From: Hydrogenothermaceae bacterium
GTDB lineage: Bacteria > Aquificota > Aquificia > Aquificales > Hydrogenothermaceae
Assembly: GCA_026985705.1 (NCBI GenBank)
Contig: JALSPY010000059.1
Coordinates: 1 to 15,519, forward strand
Length of the DNA: 15,519 bases
Reading direction: 5' to 3'
Shown one piece after another: positions 1-7,515 of the stretch. The notes under the pieces were generated by a model. It was not told where the DNA came from and made no database searches. It saw only the letters and a program-made list of their open reading frames with translations. The first letter of the stretch is position 1; the number at the start of each line of letters is the position of its first letter. The position numbers and the translations under genes were made by a program.

Positions 1-1
1 A

Positions 2-787
2 TCTTTAGCAGTTATCTTAGTTGGAGAAGACCCGGCAAGTAAAATATACGTTAAAAAGAAAAAAGAGAGTTGTGAGTATATAGGAATAAACTCACTTTCA
101 TATCATCTACCTGAAGAAACAGAAGAAAGTCAGCTTTTAAAACTTATAGATGAGCTTAATAAAAGGGAAGATGTTGATGGAATTTTAGTTCAGCTACCAT
201 TACCAAAACATATAGATACAAGAAAAGTCATAAATAGTATAGAGCCATCCAAAGATGTTGATGGTTTTCATCCTGTAAACGTTGGAAAGTTAGCTACAGG
301 TATAGGAGAAGGAATAATTCCCTGCACACCTTTAGGAATATGGATAATGTTAAAACATTATCAAATTGATACATTTAAGAAGGATGTTGTTATTGTTGGG
401 GCAAGTAATATAGTTGGAAAACCTATGGGACTAATCTTTTTAAAAAATGAGGAAGCAACAATAACAGTCTGTCATAAAAATACAAAGGACCTAAAAGAGC
501 ATACAAAAAAGGCAGATATTCTTATTGTTGCAGTTGGAAAACCAAATTTAATAACTGAAGATATGGTAAAAGAGGGAGTTGTTGTTGTTGATGTAGGTAT
601 TAATAGATTAGAAAATGGGAAAATTGTCGGTGATGTTGATTTTGAGAATGTGAAGAATAAAGCCTATGCAATAACTCCAGTTCCCGGTGGAGTTGGACCT
701 TTAACTGTAGTTTCACTTCTAATAAACACTGTCTCAATATATAGAGAAAAGAATGGATTAGGAAAACATCCTTTAACACAGATATAA
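2..787 (+). CDS. folD: FolD, methylenetetrahydrofolate dehydrogenase/cyclohydrolase (5' truncated by window)
   Basis: Bifunctional cytosolic enzyme of one-carbon metabolism. It oxidises 5,10-methylene-THF to methenyl-THF with NAD(P)+ and hydrolyses that to 10-formyl-THF. The reading frame is open from the first bases, so the start lies upstream. About 261 codons are visible, against a usual length near 285, so roughly 25-30 residues are missing. Visible family motifs are the catalytic YVKKK (Tyr and Lys four residues apart, visible residues 16 and 20), VDGILVQLPLP carrying the conserved Gln, KDVDGFHP carrying the conserved Asp, IPCTPLGI, the dinucleotide-binding VGASNIVGKPM, and the C-terminal PVPGGVGPLT signature. 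Methionine at 347 is internal and not the start. The gene precedes rpsB with a 116-nt gap that holds a candidate promoter and an RNA leader, so the two need not share a transcript. Identification is very secure. Confidence 0.97.
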   Translation, partial: SLAVILVGEDPASKIYVKKKKESCEYIGINSLSYHLPEETEESQLLKLIDELNKREDVDGILVQLPLPKHIDTRKVINSIEPSKDVDGFHPVNVGKLATGIGEGIIPCTPLGIWIMLKHYQIDTFKKDVVIVGASNIVGKPMGLIFLKNEEATITVCHKNTKDLKEHTKKADILIVAVGKPNLITEDMVKEGVVVVDVGINRLENGKIVGDVDFENVKNKAYAITPVPGGVGPLTVVSLLINTVSIYREKNGLGKHPLTQI

Positions 788-802
788 ATTTTATGTTAAA
801 AT
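773..802 (+). promoter_or_regulatory. Candidate sigma-70 promoter for rpsB-tsf
   Basis: TTAACA (773-778) and TAAAAT (797-802) are separated by 18 nt. Transcription would start near 809, just ahead of the structured rpsB leader. The -35 overlaps the last codons of folD. Each hexamer differs from consensus by one base and the region is AT-rich, so chance similarity is possible. The position, upstream of a leader hairpin and a ribosomal protein gene, supports it. Confidence 0.4.
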
Positions 803-828
803 TATTTGGCTTTTTGTAAAAATAAGCA

Positions 829-896
829 CACTCCCTTAACATAAGGGTTGCCCTTGTGGTTTTGGGAGTGGAAGTAAAAAAAACCCTTAAAGGAGG
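829..896 (+). promoter_or_regulatory. Structured 5' leader of rpsB (possible S2 autoregulatory element)
   Basis: Two nested inverted repeats lie between folD and rpsB. The outer arm CACTCCC (829-835) is perfectly complementary to GGGAGTG (864-870). The inner arm 840-847 pairs with 851-858 (8 pairs, one of them G-U) around a three-base loop, TTG. No U-run follows, so it is not an intrinsic terminator. AAGGGTT (843-849), the loop side of the inner stem, is also perfectly complementary to AACCCTT (882-888), directly upstream of the Shine-Dalgarno AGGAGG (891-896), so a second, exclusive fold is possible. Leaders of rpsB that bind S2 and repress translation are known in Escherichia coli. That this one does the same is inferred. 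Confidence 0.55.
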
Positions 897-903
897 ATTA
901 AGT

Positions 904-1704
904 ATGCCTTTTGAGATTACTATGAGAGAGTTATTAGAAGCTGGTGTTCACTTTGGACATCAAACTAGAAGATGGAACCCTAAAATGGCTCCTTACATCT
1001 TCACTAAGAGAAACGGCATTCACATTATAGACTTAGCAAAAACAATTCCTTTATTCAAAATTGCTTGGGAATTTGTTAGAGATGAGGTTGCAAATGGAGC
1101 TACTATTCTTTTCGTAGGAACAAAAAAACAGGCACAGGCGGCAATAGAGGAGCATGCTCAAAGATGTGGAGCATACTACATTAACGAAAGATGGCTCGGT
1201 GGATTGCTAACAAACTTCCAAACCGTAAAAAAATCTATTGAAAAACTGAAAAAACTTGAAAGAATGGAAGCTGAGGGAGCATTTGATATACTTCCTAAAA
1301 AAGAAGTTGTAAAGCTAAAGAAGAAAAAGGAAAAACTAGAGAAGTATTTAAAAGGTATAAAAGATATGGAAAAAATTCCTGATATTATCTATGTAGTTGA
1401 TACAGTTAGAGAGGAAATAGCGGTAAAGGAAGCTAAAAAACTTGGAATACCTGTTGTTGCTATAGCTGATACAAACTGTGATCCAGACCTAATAGATTAT
1501 CCAATTCCCGGTAATGATGATGCTATAAAAGCTATCAATCTTATAACTGGAAAGATTGCAGATGCTGTAATAGAAGGAAAATCTTTAAGAGAAAGTGAGG
1601 TTAAACAGGGAGAAGAGTTAGACAGTGTAGAAGAGGAAATGATAAAAAGAGCTGAAGAGCAAGGTATAATTGATGAAAAATCAGAAAACAAAAAGGAGGA
1701 GTAG
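904..1704 (+). CDS. rpsB: 30S ribosomal protein S2
   Basis: Component of the 30S subunit on the solvent side, needed with S1 for initiation on leadered mRNAs. The 266-residue product carries both S2 signatures: YINERWLGGLLTNFQT and the later VVAIADTNCDPDLIDYPIPG. It opens with the family-typical MPFEITMRELLEAGVHFGHQ. A long Lys/Glu-rich coiled-coil stretch and an acidic-basic C-terminal tail are normal for the family. I chose ATG 904 because a perfect Shine-Dalgarno AAAGGAGG (889-896) lies 7 nt upstream and the S2 family begins there. An in-frame ATG at 856 would add 16 residues but falls inside the leader hairpin and lacks a good ribosome site. Only 4 nt separate its stop from tsf, the classical rpsB-tsf operon. 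Regulation by the upstream leader is likely. Confidence 0.98.
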   Translation: MPFEITMRELLEAGVHFGHQTRRWNPKMAPYIFTKRNGIHIIDLAKTIPLFKIAWEFVRDEVANGATILFVGTKKQAQAAIEEHAQRCGAYYINERWLGGLLTNFQTVKKSIEKLKKLERMEAEGAFDILPKKEVVKLKKKKEKLEKYLKGIKDMEKIPDIIYVVDTVREEIAVKEAKKLGIPVVAIADTNCDPDLIDYPIPGNDDAIKAINLITGKIADAVIEGKSLRESEVKQGEELDSVEEEMIKRAEEQGIIDEKSENKKEE

Positions 1705-1708
1705 GTAG

Positions 1709-2305
1709 ATGGCTGTAGATGCTAAATTAGTAAAAACATTAAGAGAAATGACTGGAGCAGGTATTTTAGACTGTAAAAAAGCTTTAGAAGAAACAGGTGG
1801 AAATTTAGAAGAAGCAGTAGAGCTATTAAGAAAGAAAGGAATAGCAAAAGCTGCAAAAAAAGCAAGTAGAGAAACTAAAGAAGGAATTATACACGCTTAT
1901 ATACATGCTGGTGGAAGAGTCGGTGTTTTACTTGAGTTAAACTGTGAAACAGACTTTGTTGCTAGAAACGATTTATTTAAAGAGCTTGCAAATGAGATTG
2001 CATTACAAATAGCAGCAATGAAACCTAAATATGTTAGCAGAGAAGATGTACCTAGGGAGATTGTAGAGAAAGAGGGAGAGATTATAAGGGAAGCGGCTTT
2101 AGCAGAAGGAAAGCCTCAACATATAGCAGAAAAGATAGCAGAAGGCAGATTGGAAAAATTCTTTAAAGAAGTTTGTCTGTTAGAACAGCCATATATAAGA
2201 GATGATAAGAAAACAATAGAAGAATTAATTAAGGAGTATATAGCTAAAATTGGAGAAAATATAAAAGTTTCTAGATTTTGTAGATACGAAATAGGAGAGA
2301 ACTAA
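1709..2305 (+). CDS. tsf: Elongation factor Ts (short thermophile form)
   Basis: Guanine-nucleotide exchange factor that releases GDP from EF-Tu so that it can rebind GTP during translation. The 198 residues comprise an N-terminal UBA-like helical domain (about 1-45, with LREMTGAGILDCKKAL) followed by the core that contacts EF-Tu, including the signature TDFVARN at 81-87. Many bacterial EF-Ts are around 280-300 residues with a duplicated core subdomain. At this length the protein matches the short type known from Thermus (about 196). The start is fixed by Shine-Dalgarno AAGGAGG (1693-1699), 9 nt before ATG and inside the last codons of rpsB. Translation is probably coupled to rpsB. The stop codon lies inside a large hairpin described separately. 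Confidence 0.97.
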   Translation: MAVDAKLVKTLREMTGAGILDCKKALEETGGNLEEAVELLRKKGIAKAAKKASRETKEGIIHAYIHAGGRVGVLLELNCETDFVARNDLFKELANEIALQIAAMKPKYVSREDVPREIVEKEGEIIREAALAEGKPQHIAEKIAEGRLEKFFKEVCLLEQPYIRDDKKTIEELIKEYIAKIGENIKVSRFCRYEIGEN

Positions 2306-2360
2306 TTTTAAACTGATTAAGAAGTTTAAACTCTCCTTTTCTATCTATTTCTATTTTTAG
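2293..2360 (+). terminator. Hairpin plus U-rich tract across the tsf stop: possible terminator or attenuator
   Basis: AGGAGAG (2293-2299) pairs with CTCTCCT (2331-2337), and inside it TTTAAACT (2307-2314) pairs with AGTTTAAA (2323-2330) around an 8-base loop, leaving a 7-base bulge (2300-2306). A pyrimidine-rich stretch with several T-runs follows (2337-2358). The layout resembles an intrinsic terminator that would reduce read-through into pyrH. The T-tract is interrupted, the stem is bulged, and the tsf stop codon is inside it, so ribosomes reaching the stop would melt it. Partial attenuation is as plausible as full termination. Confidence 0.45.
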
Positions 2361-2371
2361 AGGGATAAAAA

Positions 2372-3082
2372 TTGACACTAAGATATAAAAGAATTCTTTT
2401 GAAACTTTCCGGCGAAGCTCTAATGGGTGATTACAGTTTTGGAATAGACCCTGAGTTTGTAAGTGAGCTGGCATACGATATAAAAGAAGTTTATGAGCTT
2501 GGTGTTGAAATTGCTATTGTTGTAGGTGGTGGAAATATATTTAGAGGAATGAATGGCTCTGAGATAGGTCTAGATAAAGCTACAGCTGATTATATGGGAA
2601 TGTTAGCTACCGTAATGAATGCATTGGCACTTCAAGATATTTTAGAAAGTAAAGGCATACCTACACGAGTAATGTCTGCTATAGAGATGAAGCAGATAGC
2701 GGAGCCTTACATAAGAAGAAAAGCTATAAGACATCTGGAGAAGGGAAGAATAGTTATTTTTGGTGCAGGAACAGGAAACCCATTTTTTACAACAGATACT
2801 GCAGGTGCATTAAGAGCAACCGAAATAAAAGCAGAAGTTTTTTTAAAGGCGACGAAAGTTAACGGAATATACGATAAAGACCCAGTAAAGTATAAGGATG
2901 CAAAACTTATTCCCGAAATAACATTTGATGAAGCTATAAGAAAAAACATAAAAGTTATGGACCAAACCGCATTTACCTTATGTAAGGAAAATAAATTACC
3001 AATAATAGTATTCTCAATAAAAGAAAGAGGAAATTTAAAAAGAATAGTTTTAGGGGAAAGAGTAGGCTCAATAGTTAAATAA
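2372..3082 (+). CDS. pyrH: UMP kinase
   Basis: Cytosolic hexameric kinase that phosphorylates UMP to UDP with ATP, an early step of pyrimidine nucleotide supply. It belongs to the amino-acid-kinase fold, unrelated to eukaryotic UMP/CMP kinases. The 236 residues fit the family length. Visible motifs: ILLKLSGEAL with Lys11, the glycine loop VVGGGNIFRG (50-59), DYMGMLATVMNALALQ (73-88), GTGNPFFTTDTA around 133-144, and KVNGIYDKDP (162-171) for nucleotide binding. The start is TTG at 2372, with a modest AGAGGG purine stretch about 8 nt upstream. No in-frame ATG keeps the N-terminal motif, because the next Met is at residue 18. It lies 66 nt after tsf, the common bacterial rpsB-tsf-pyrH order. The usual next gene, frr (ribosome recycling factor), is absent here. 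Confidence 0.96.
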   Translation: MTLRYKRILLKLSGEALMGDYSFGIDPEFVSELAYDIKEVYELGVEIAIVVGGGNIFRGMNGSEIGLDKATADYMGMLATVMNALALQDILESKGIPTRVMSAIEMKQIAEPYIRRKAIRHLEKGRIVIFGAGTGNPFFTTDTAGALRATEIKAEVFLKATKVNGIYDKDPVKYKDAKLIPEITFDEAIRKNIKVMDQTAFTLCKENKLPIIVFSIKERGNLKRIVLGERVGSIVK

Positions 3083-3196
3083 AAAGCTAATTATCCTTTG
3101 ATACTATATCTCTTATGTTAAATTTTTGTTTTTTTATCAATTCAATCGAAGTAAAAATCTAATATTTGAATATAACAATCCTACTGTTTAGCCTAT

Positions 3197-3224
3197 TTGA
3201 CATAATTTTAACTATTAAGATAAT
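3197..3224 (+). promoter_or_regulatory. Sigma-70-type promoter for gatA
   Basis: A perfect -35 TTGACA (3197-3202) is followed after 16 nt by GATAAT (3219-3224); TAATAT at 3221-3226 (18-nt spacing) is an alternative -10. The predicted start is near 3231, about 32 nt before the gatA ATG. It lies in a 180-bp gap after pyrH that otherwise holds AT-rich, T-run-containing sequence with no convincing hairpin. The consensus quality and position directly before a gene make it the best + strand promoter in the window. Confidence 0.62.
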
Positions 3225-3262
3225 ATAAACGGAAAAGTAAGGTTTTAAGAGGTTTATAAATT

Positions 3263-4720
3263 ATGGAGTTATGGAAAAAAAGCTTAAAAGAGATTTCTGA
3301 ATTAATAAATTCTAAAGAAATTAAACCTTCTGAAGTGGTTGAAGCATTTATAAGAAGGACAGAAGAGGTAGAGCCAAAAATAAACTCATATATAACATTT
3401 TTAGGAGAAAAAGCTTTAGAAGATGCTAGAAAAAAAGATGAAGAATTAGTTAAAAAGGAAAACAGAGGAAAACTCTTCGGAATACCGATAGCTATAAAGG
3501 ATAATATTATTACTAAAGATATAAAAACAACCTGTGCTTCAAAAATATTAGAGAATTTTATTCCACCTTACAATGCAACTGTTATAGAAAGGTTAGAAAA
3601 AGAAGATTTTATACTTACAGGTAAAACAAACTTAGATGAATTTGCTATGGGCTCCTCAACAGAAAATTCTGCATTCTTTACTACTAAAAATCCTTGGGAT
3701 TTGGAGAGAGTTCCCGGAGGCTCATCTGGAGGCTCAGCTGCATCTGTTTCAGCAGGTTTAGTCCCTGTAGCTTTAGGCTCGGACACAGGAGGCTCTATCA
3801 GACAGCCTGCATCTTTCTGTGGAGTTGTAGGATTTAAACCTACATATGGACGAGTTTCAAGATACGGTTTAGTAGCCTTCGCATCTTCATTAGACCAGAT
3901 TGGAACATTTTCCAGGTCTGTTGAAGATACTGCTATTCTAATGAATGTTATCTCTGGAAAGGATGAAAAAGATAGCACATCTTCAGATAGAGAAGTCCCA
4001 GACTTTACTAATTTTATAGGTAAAGATATAAAGGGAATAAAAATAGGAATTCCTAAAGAATTTTTTCCTGAGACATTAGATAAAGAAATAAAAGAGATAA
4101 TATTAAATTCAGCCAAGCAGTTAGAGAAAGAAGGGGCCGAGTTAGTGGAAATATCCCTTCCTACATCTAAGTACTCTATAGAAGCCTACTATATAATAGC
4201 TCCATCAGAAGCATCTTCCAATTTAGCAAGATATGACGGTGTTAGATACGGATATAGAGCAGAGGATTATAAAGATTTAGAGGAAATGTACTCAAAAACT
4301 AGAGATAGAGGTTTTGGAGCTGAAGTTAAGAGAAGAATAATGTTAGGAACTTATGCTCTATCCTCAGGTTATTATGATGCTTACTATCTAAAAGCTCAAA
4401 AGGTAAGAGCCTTAATATACTTAGAGTTTATGGAAGCATTTAAAAAAGTTGATTTAATCTTAACCCCAACAACTCCAGATGTTGCATTTAAAATAGGTGA
4501 AAAGACAGACAATCCTATAGAGATGTACCTATCGGATATATTTACAGTTTCCGTTAATATGGCAGGATTACCTGCTATAAGTATTCCTGCAGGATTTAAG
4601 AACTCTCTACCTGTAGGTTTACAACTTATAGGAAAACCTTTTGATGAGGGAACTGTTTTACAGGTTGCAGATAGATTTGAAAAGATTAATAACTATAATT
4701 TAAAGTTTCCAAATCTATAA
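3263..4720 (+). CDS. gatA: Asp-tRNA(Asn)/Glu-tRNA(Gln) amidotransferase subunit A
   Basis: Glutaminase/amidase subunit of GatCAB. It frees ammonia from glutamine, which GatB uses to convert Glu-tRNA(Gln) and/or Asp-tRNA(Asn) to the correctly amidated forms. The 485 residues match GatA length. The amidase-signature catalytic triad Ser-cisSer-Lys is fully present: Lys79 in PIAIKDN, Ser154 in GGSSGGSAA and Ser178 in GSDTGGSIRQPA, the positions familiar from GatA. The upstream FGIPIAIKDNI and TGKTNLDEFAMGSSTENS segments are also typical. The ATG has AAGAGG (3247-3252) 10 nt upstream. gatB and gatC are not adjacent, so the complex must be encoded at scattered loci. The gene seems to form its own transcription unit, with its own promoter and a pyrimidine-rich tract after the stop. 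Confidence 0.97.
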   Translation: MELWKKSLKEISELINSKEIKPSEVVEAFIRRTEEVEPKINSYITFLGEKALEDARKKDEELVKKENRGKLFGIPIAIKDNIITKDIKTTCASKILENFIPPYNATVIERLEKEDFILTGKTNLDEFAMGSSTENSAFFTTKNPWDLERVPGGSSGGSAASVSAGLVPVALGSDTGGSIRQPASFCGVVGFKPTYGRVSRYGLVAFASSLDQIGTFSRSVEDTAILMNVISGKDEKDSTSSDREVPDFTNFIGKDIKGIKIGIPKEFFPETLDKEIKEIILNSAKQLEKEGAELVEISLPTSKYSIEAYYIIAPSEASSNLARYDGVRYGYRAEDYKDLEEMYSKTRDRGFGAEVKRRIMLGTYALSSGYYDAYYLKAQKVRALIYLEFMEAFKKVDLILTPTTPDVAFKIGEKTDNPIEMYLSDIFTVSVNMAGLPAISIPAGFKNSLPVGLQLIGKPFDEGTVLQVADRFEKINNYNLKFPNL

Positions 4721-4730
4721 AAACAAATCA

Positions 4731-4764
4731 TTTTTTCTTTTTTTATTCTTCTTTTTTTTATCTT
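4731..4764 (+). other. Polypyrimidine (T-rich) tract after gatA
   Basis: Thirty-four bases made almost wholly of T with a few C and only two A, starting 11 nt after the gatA stop. No GC-rich stem precedes it, so it does not qualify as a standard intrinsic terminator. It may act as a weak termination zone for gatA or simply be low-complexity AT-rich spacer. The next gene begins at 4812 with a good ribosome site but no convincing promoter in the gap. Confidence 0.35.
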
Positions 4765-4811
4765 GCAACAAATTTATTTAAAAACTGGTTTTATTTCCAA
4801 GGAGAGATAAA

Positions 4812-6335
4812 ATGTTAAACTCAAATCACAGAAAAATAATAATATTTGGTCTCGGTCTATTTGGAGAAAAACTCTTTAAGTCCTTAGCAGATAGATGGGA
4901 GATAATTGGAGTTGATTTAGATAAAGAAAAGATAGAAAAATTAAAAGAAGAATTTCAAAATAATGACCATATTACCCTTATTAATGGAGATGCAAGTAGT
5001 ATATTAACTTGGAAGAAAATAGATTTTGACAATGTTTCATGTGTAATATCAGCTATCCAAGATACAGATGTTGCACTTGAAATATGTAGAATAGGAAGAG
5101 AAAGTTTAAAACTTCCAAAAGAGGTTCAATTTATTGTCCTTTTAATAAAGAATGACAGGAGAGAAGAATTTAAAAATTTTAATGTTGAAATAGTTGATCC
5201 TGTTGACATTACAACTAAAACTGTAATATCTCTTGTAGAGAAAAATTTTAGAATTCCACAGAATATAGGTATAGGTAAAGGTGAGCTTGTAGAAACAACT
5301 ATCTTAGCTAATTCCCATTTAATTGGTAGAGAGTTAAAACATTTTAAATCTACCAGATGGAGAATTGCAGCAATTTACAGAGATAATAAATTCATACTTC
5401 CAACAAAAGATACAGCTTTAAAAGTTGGTGATAGAGTTGTAATATCAGGTTATCCTTCCGTTGTAGAGAGTATAGTTAATATTTTTTTAAAAGGTGTCCC
5501 CCAGTTTCCTTTGCAGTATGGTAGAGATATATCAGTCCCCTTCTCCCCATTAAATTTAAAAATTATAGAAGAAGCAGAATATTTGAGAAAACATTCTAAA
5601 GCACATAGGCTACAGATAGTACCTTGGAAGAAGAGATATAAAAATGTAATTAATAAAGCTGTAGAGAAAATTCTAAAAAATTCCTTTTATGTAATAAAGG
5701 AAAAGCCTGTTAAAAGTTATTTAGATTTACTTAACCTAAAAGAAGAAAGTATTGGTGTTGGTGTTATATCATTTGGCTTAACTAAAATAGATAGATTAAT
5801 TTTTAAATTTCTTAAATTTATTAAATTTTCAAGGCTATACTACAATATTAAATTGAAAAAACTTTTTAGGAAAGCAAATAAACCTTTCTTAGTTTCTAGG
5901 GGAAGTTTTCCTTATAGTAAACTTATAGTATCTTTAAATTCTTCTAATCCAGCAATAACATTAGAAATAGGTCTAGAGTTATCTAGAATTTCTAAAATAC
6001 CTTTAGAGGTAATATATATCACTAAACCAAAGGAGCTTAGAGGAGAAATAGAAAATGAAGAGTTAAGTTTAATAAAAGAGTTAGTTAATGACTTTGGACA
6101 TATATATAGAACAAATATAGATTTGATAATAAAGGAAGGTAATCCAATTAAAAAGACTATAAGGTATTTAAAAGAAAATAAATATAATAAAGCACTTCTA
6201 ATATTATCCTTTGATAAAAATCAAGAATTTAGTATATTTAATCCTAATATCCAGTATGAGATAACACTCAAAACAGATATTTCTGTTTTACTAATACCAG
6301 CAAAAAAAGAGGTTTTATCAAATGAATACCACTGA
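4812..6335 (+). CDS. RCK (TrkA-N/TrkA-C) protein with C-terminal Usp-like domains
   Basis: Soluble regulatory protein of 507 residues, probably the cytoplasmic gating subunit of the antiporter encoded next. Residues about 8-140 form a Rossmann RCK_N domain: the glycine motif FGLGLFGE (12-19) and the acidic end of strand two (VDLD, 34-37) indicate NAD(H) or another adenine nucleotide as ligand. Residues about 155-228 match RCK_C/TrkA-C (ELVETTILANSHLIGREL through LKVGDRVVISG). The C-terminal half has no transmembrane segments. Residues about 369-497 resemble a universal stress protein fold, with GNPIKK and an alternating strand/helix pattern, but lack the usual ATP-binding G-x2-G-x9-G motif. 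Residues 240-365 may be a second, more diverged Usp copy. Start: ATG with AAGGAGA (4799-4805) 6 nt upstream. Its end overlaps the antiporter gene by 14 nt. The RCK call is strong; Usp is a fold-level judgement. Confidence 0.85.
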   Translation: MLNSNHRKIIIFGLGLFGEKLFKSLADRWEIIGVDLDKEKIEKLKEEFQNNDHITLINGDASSILTWKKIDFDNVSCVISAIQDTDVALEICRIGRESLKLPKEVQFIVLLIKNDRREEFKNFNVEIVDPVDITTKTVISLVEKNFRIPQNIGIGKGELVETTILANSHLIGRELKHFKSTRWRIAAIYRDNKFILPTKDTALKVGDRVVISGYPSVVESIVNIFLKGVPQFPLQYGRDISVPFSPLNLKIIEEAEYLRKHSKAHRLQIVPWKKRYKNVINKAVEKILKNSFYVIKEKPVKSYLDLLNLKEESIGVGVISFGLTKIDRLIFKFLKFIKFSRLYYNIKLKKLFRKANKPFLVSRGSFPYSKLIVSLNSSNPAITLEIGLELSRISKIPLEVIYITKPKELRGEIENEELSLIKELVNDFGHIYRTNIDLIIKEGNPIKKTIRYLKENKYNKALLILSFDKNQEFSIFNPNIQYEITLKTDISVLLIPAKKEVLSNEYH

Positions 6336-7515
6336 AGCTATACTTCTATTAATTATATCTATAGGAGCATTCCTTATACCTTTCATAAGTAAGAGATTAA
6401 TGCTTCCATCTGCCGTTGGAGAGATAATATTTGGTTTAATACTTGGAATATTTTATAAGGACTATCTATCATCTGAACATTCATCACATATAGTTAAATT
6501 CCTAGGAGAGTTAGGGTTTATAATCCTTATGTATTTAGCAGGTCTTGAGCTTGACTTTGATAAATTAAAAAAATTGTCTAAAAGAGAGCTTGGAATATAT
6601 ATTTTAACAATAGCTTCTATTATAGGATTATCATTTTTTACAGTTTTTCAATTTAACCAACCTGTAGTTTATGCTCTAGTATATCTAACTGTTGGAGTAG
6701 GTTTATTGTTTTCAGTTTTAAAAGAAACAAAACTATTAAAAACTACTGTTGGACAAACATTACTAATATTAGCTAGTATAGGAGAAATTATAAGTTTATT
6801 TGCAATAACATTATTCTCTGTTTTCTCTAAATATGGTTTATCTAGAGAGGGAATTATACATATAATTGAGATTTACCTCTTCTTTTCATTTGTTTATATA
6901 ATTATCAAACTATTTAAACTTTTTGTTTGGTGGTATCCAGAAAAAGTAGCAAAAATTTTAGGTAAAGAGACAGAAACATCAGAAATAAGTTTAAGGGCTA
7001 ATTTTATGATTATGTTTATATTTGTAGCTCTTGCCAGTCTGTTAAAACTTGAAACTATTATAGGGGCTTTTATAGGTGGTATGATGGTTGCCCTTTTTCT
7101 AAAGGACAAAGAGCATATAGAGAAAAGTTTAAGCTCAATAGGTTATGGCTTTTTAATTCCTATATTTTTCATAGAAGTAGGATTAAGTTTTGATATATTT
7201 CAACTTTTACAGTTAGAAATATTGGAAAAAGCATTTTTATTAACAGTTGCTATATTTATAATAAGAATTTTAAGCTCTGTTTTACTACTGTTTGCGAATA
7301 TAAGTATAAAAGAATTGATACTTGTTCCATTAGGTTTATCAATTCCTTTGACTTTACTTGTTGCAATAGCAACTGTCGGTCTACATATAAATTTATTATC
7401 TAAAGAAGATGCCTCAGCTATAATACTAACTGCAGTATTTACAGGATTAATATATCCTTGGTTTTTTAAAATGTTAGTTAGATATCTAAATATAAAGGAA
7501 GAAAAAAATGTATAA
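6322..7515 (+). CDS. CPA2/Kef-type cation:proton antiporter, membrane subunit
   Basis: Inner-membrane exchanger of 397 residues with about 12-13 hydrophobic segments and almost no soluble tail, so only the transport domain is present. Family marks: LPSAVGEIIFGLILG (segment 2, residues 28-42), LGELGFIILMYLAGLELD (61-78), GLLFSVLKETKLLKTTVGQ (127-145), FFIEVGLSFD (282-291) and a buried Arg315. At the ion-binding site, where CPA2 proteins usually carry an acidic pair or QD/ND, I read SIGEIIS, so Glu155 preceded by Gly may be the carboxylate. Kef proteins normally fuse this domain to a cytoplasmic RCK domain; here that function appears to be supplied by the overlapping upstream gene. The ATG sits inside the end of that gene with AAGAGG 9 nt upstream, implying translational coupling. 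Ion (K+ or Na+) cannot be decided from sequence. Confidence 0.88.
   Translation: MNTTEAILLLIISIGAFLIPFISKRLMLPSAVGEIIFGLILGIFYKDYLSSEHSSHIVKFLGELGFIILMYLAGLELDFDKLKKLSKRELGIYILTIASIIGLSFFTVFQFNQPVVYALVYLTVGVGLLFSVLKETKLLKTTVGQTLLILASIGEIISLFAITLFSVFSKYGLSREGIIHIIEIYLFFSFVYIIIKLFKLFVWWYPEKVAKILGKETETSEISLRANFMIMFIFVALASLLKLETIIGAFIGGMMVALFLKDKEHIEKSLSSIGYGFLIPIFFIEVGLSFDIFQLLQLEILEKAFLLTVAIFIIRILSSVLLLFANISIKELILVPLGLSIPLTLLVAIATVGLHINLLSKEDASAIILTAVFTGLIYPWFFKMLVRYLNIKEEKNV

Noticed and set aside
856..903. ATG at 856 as an upstream start for rpsB
   Set aside because: It lies inside the leader hairpin, has no good ribosome site, and would add 16 residues absent from the S2 family; ATG 904 has a perfect site.
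2372..2377. TTGACA at the pyrH start as a -35 element
   Set aside because: It is the TTG start and second codon; no -10-like hexamer lies at suitable spacing.
3568..4116. A 182-codon open frame on the - strand inside gatA
   Set aside because: It lies wholly opposite the conserved catalytic part of gatA, has no family motif, and such frames arise readily from the AT-rich codon pattern.
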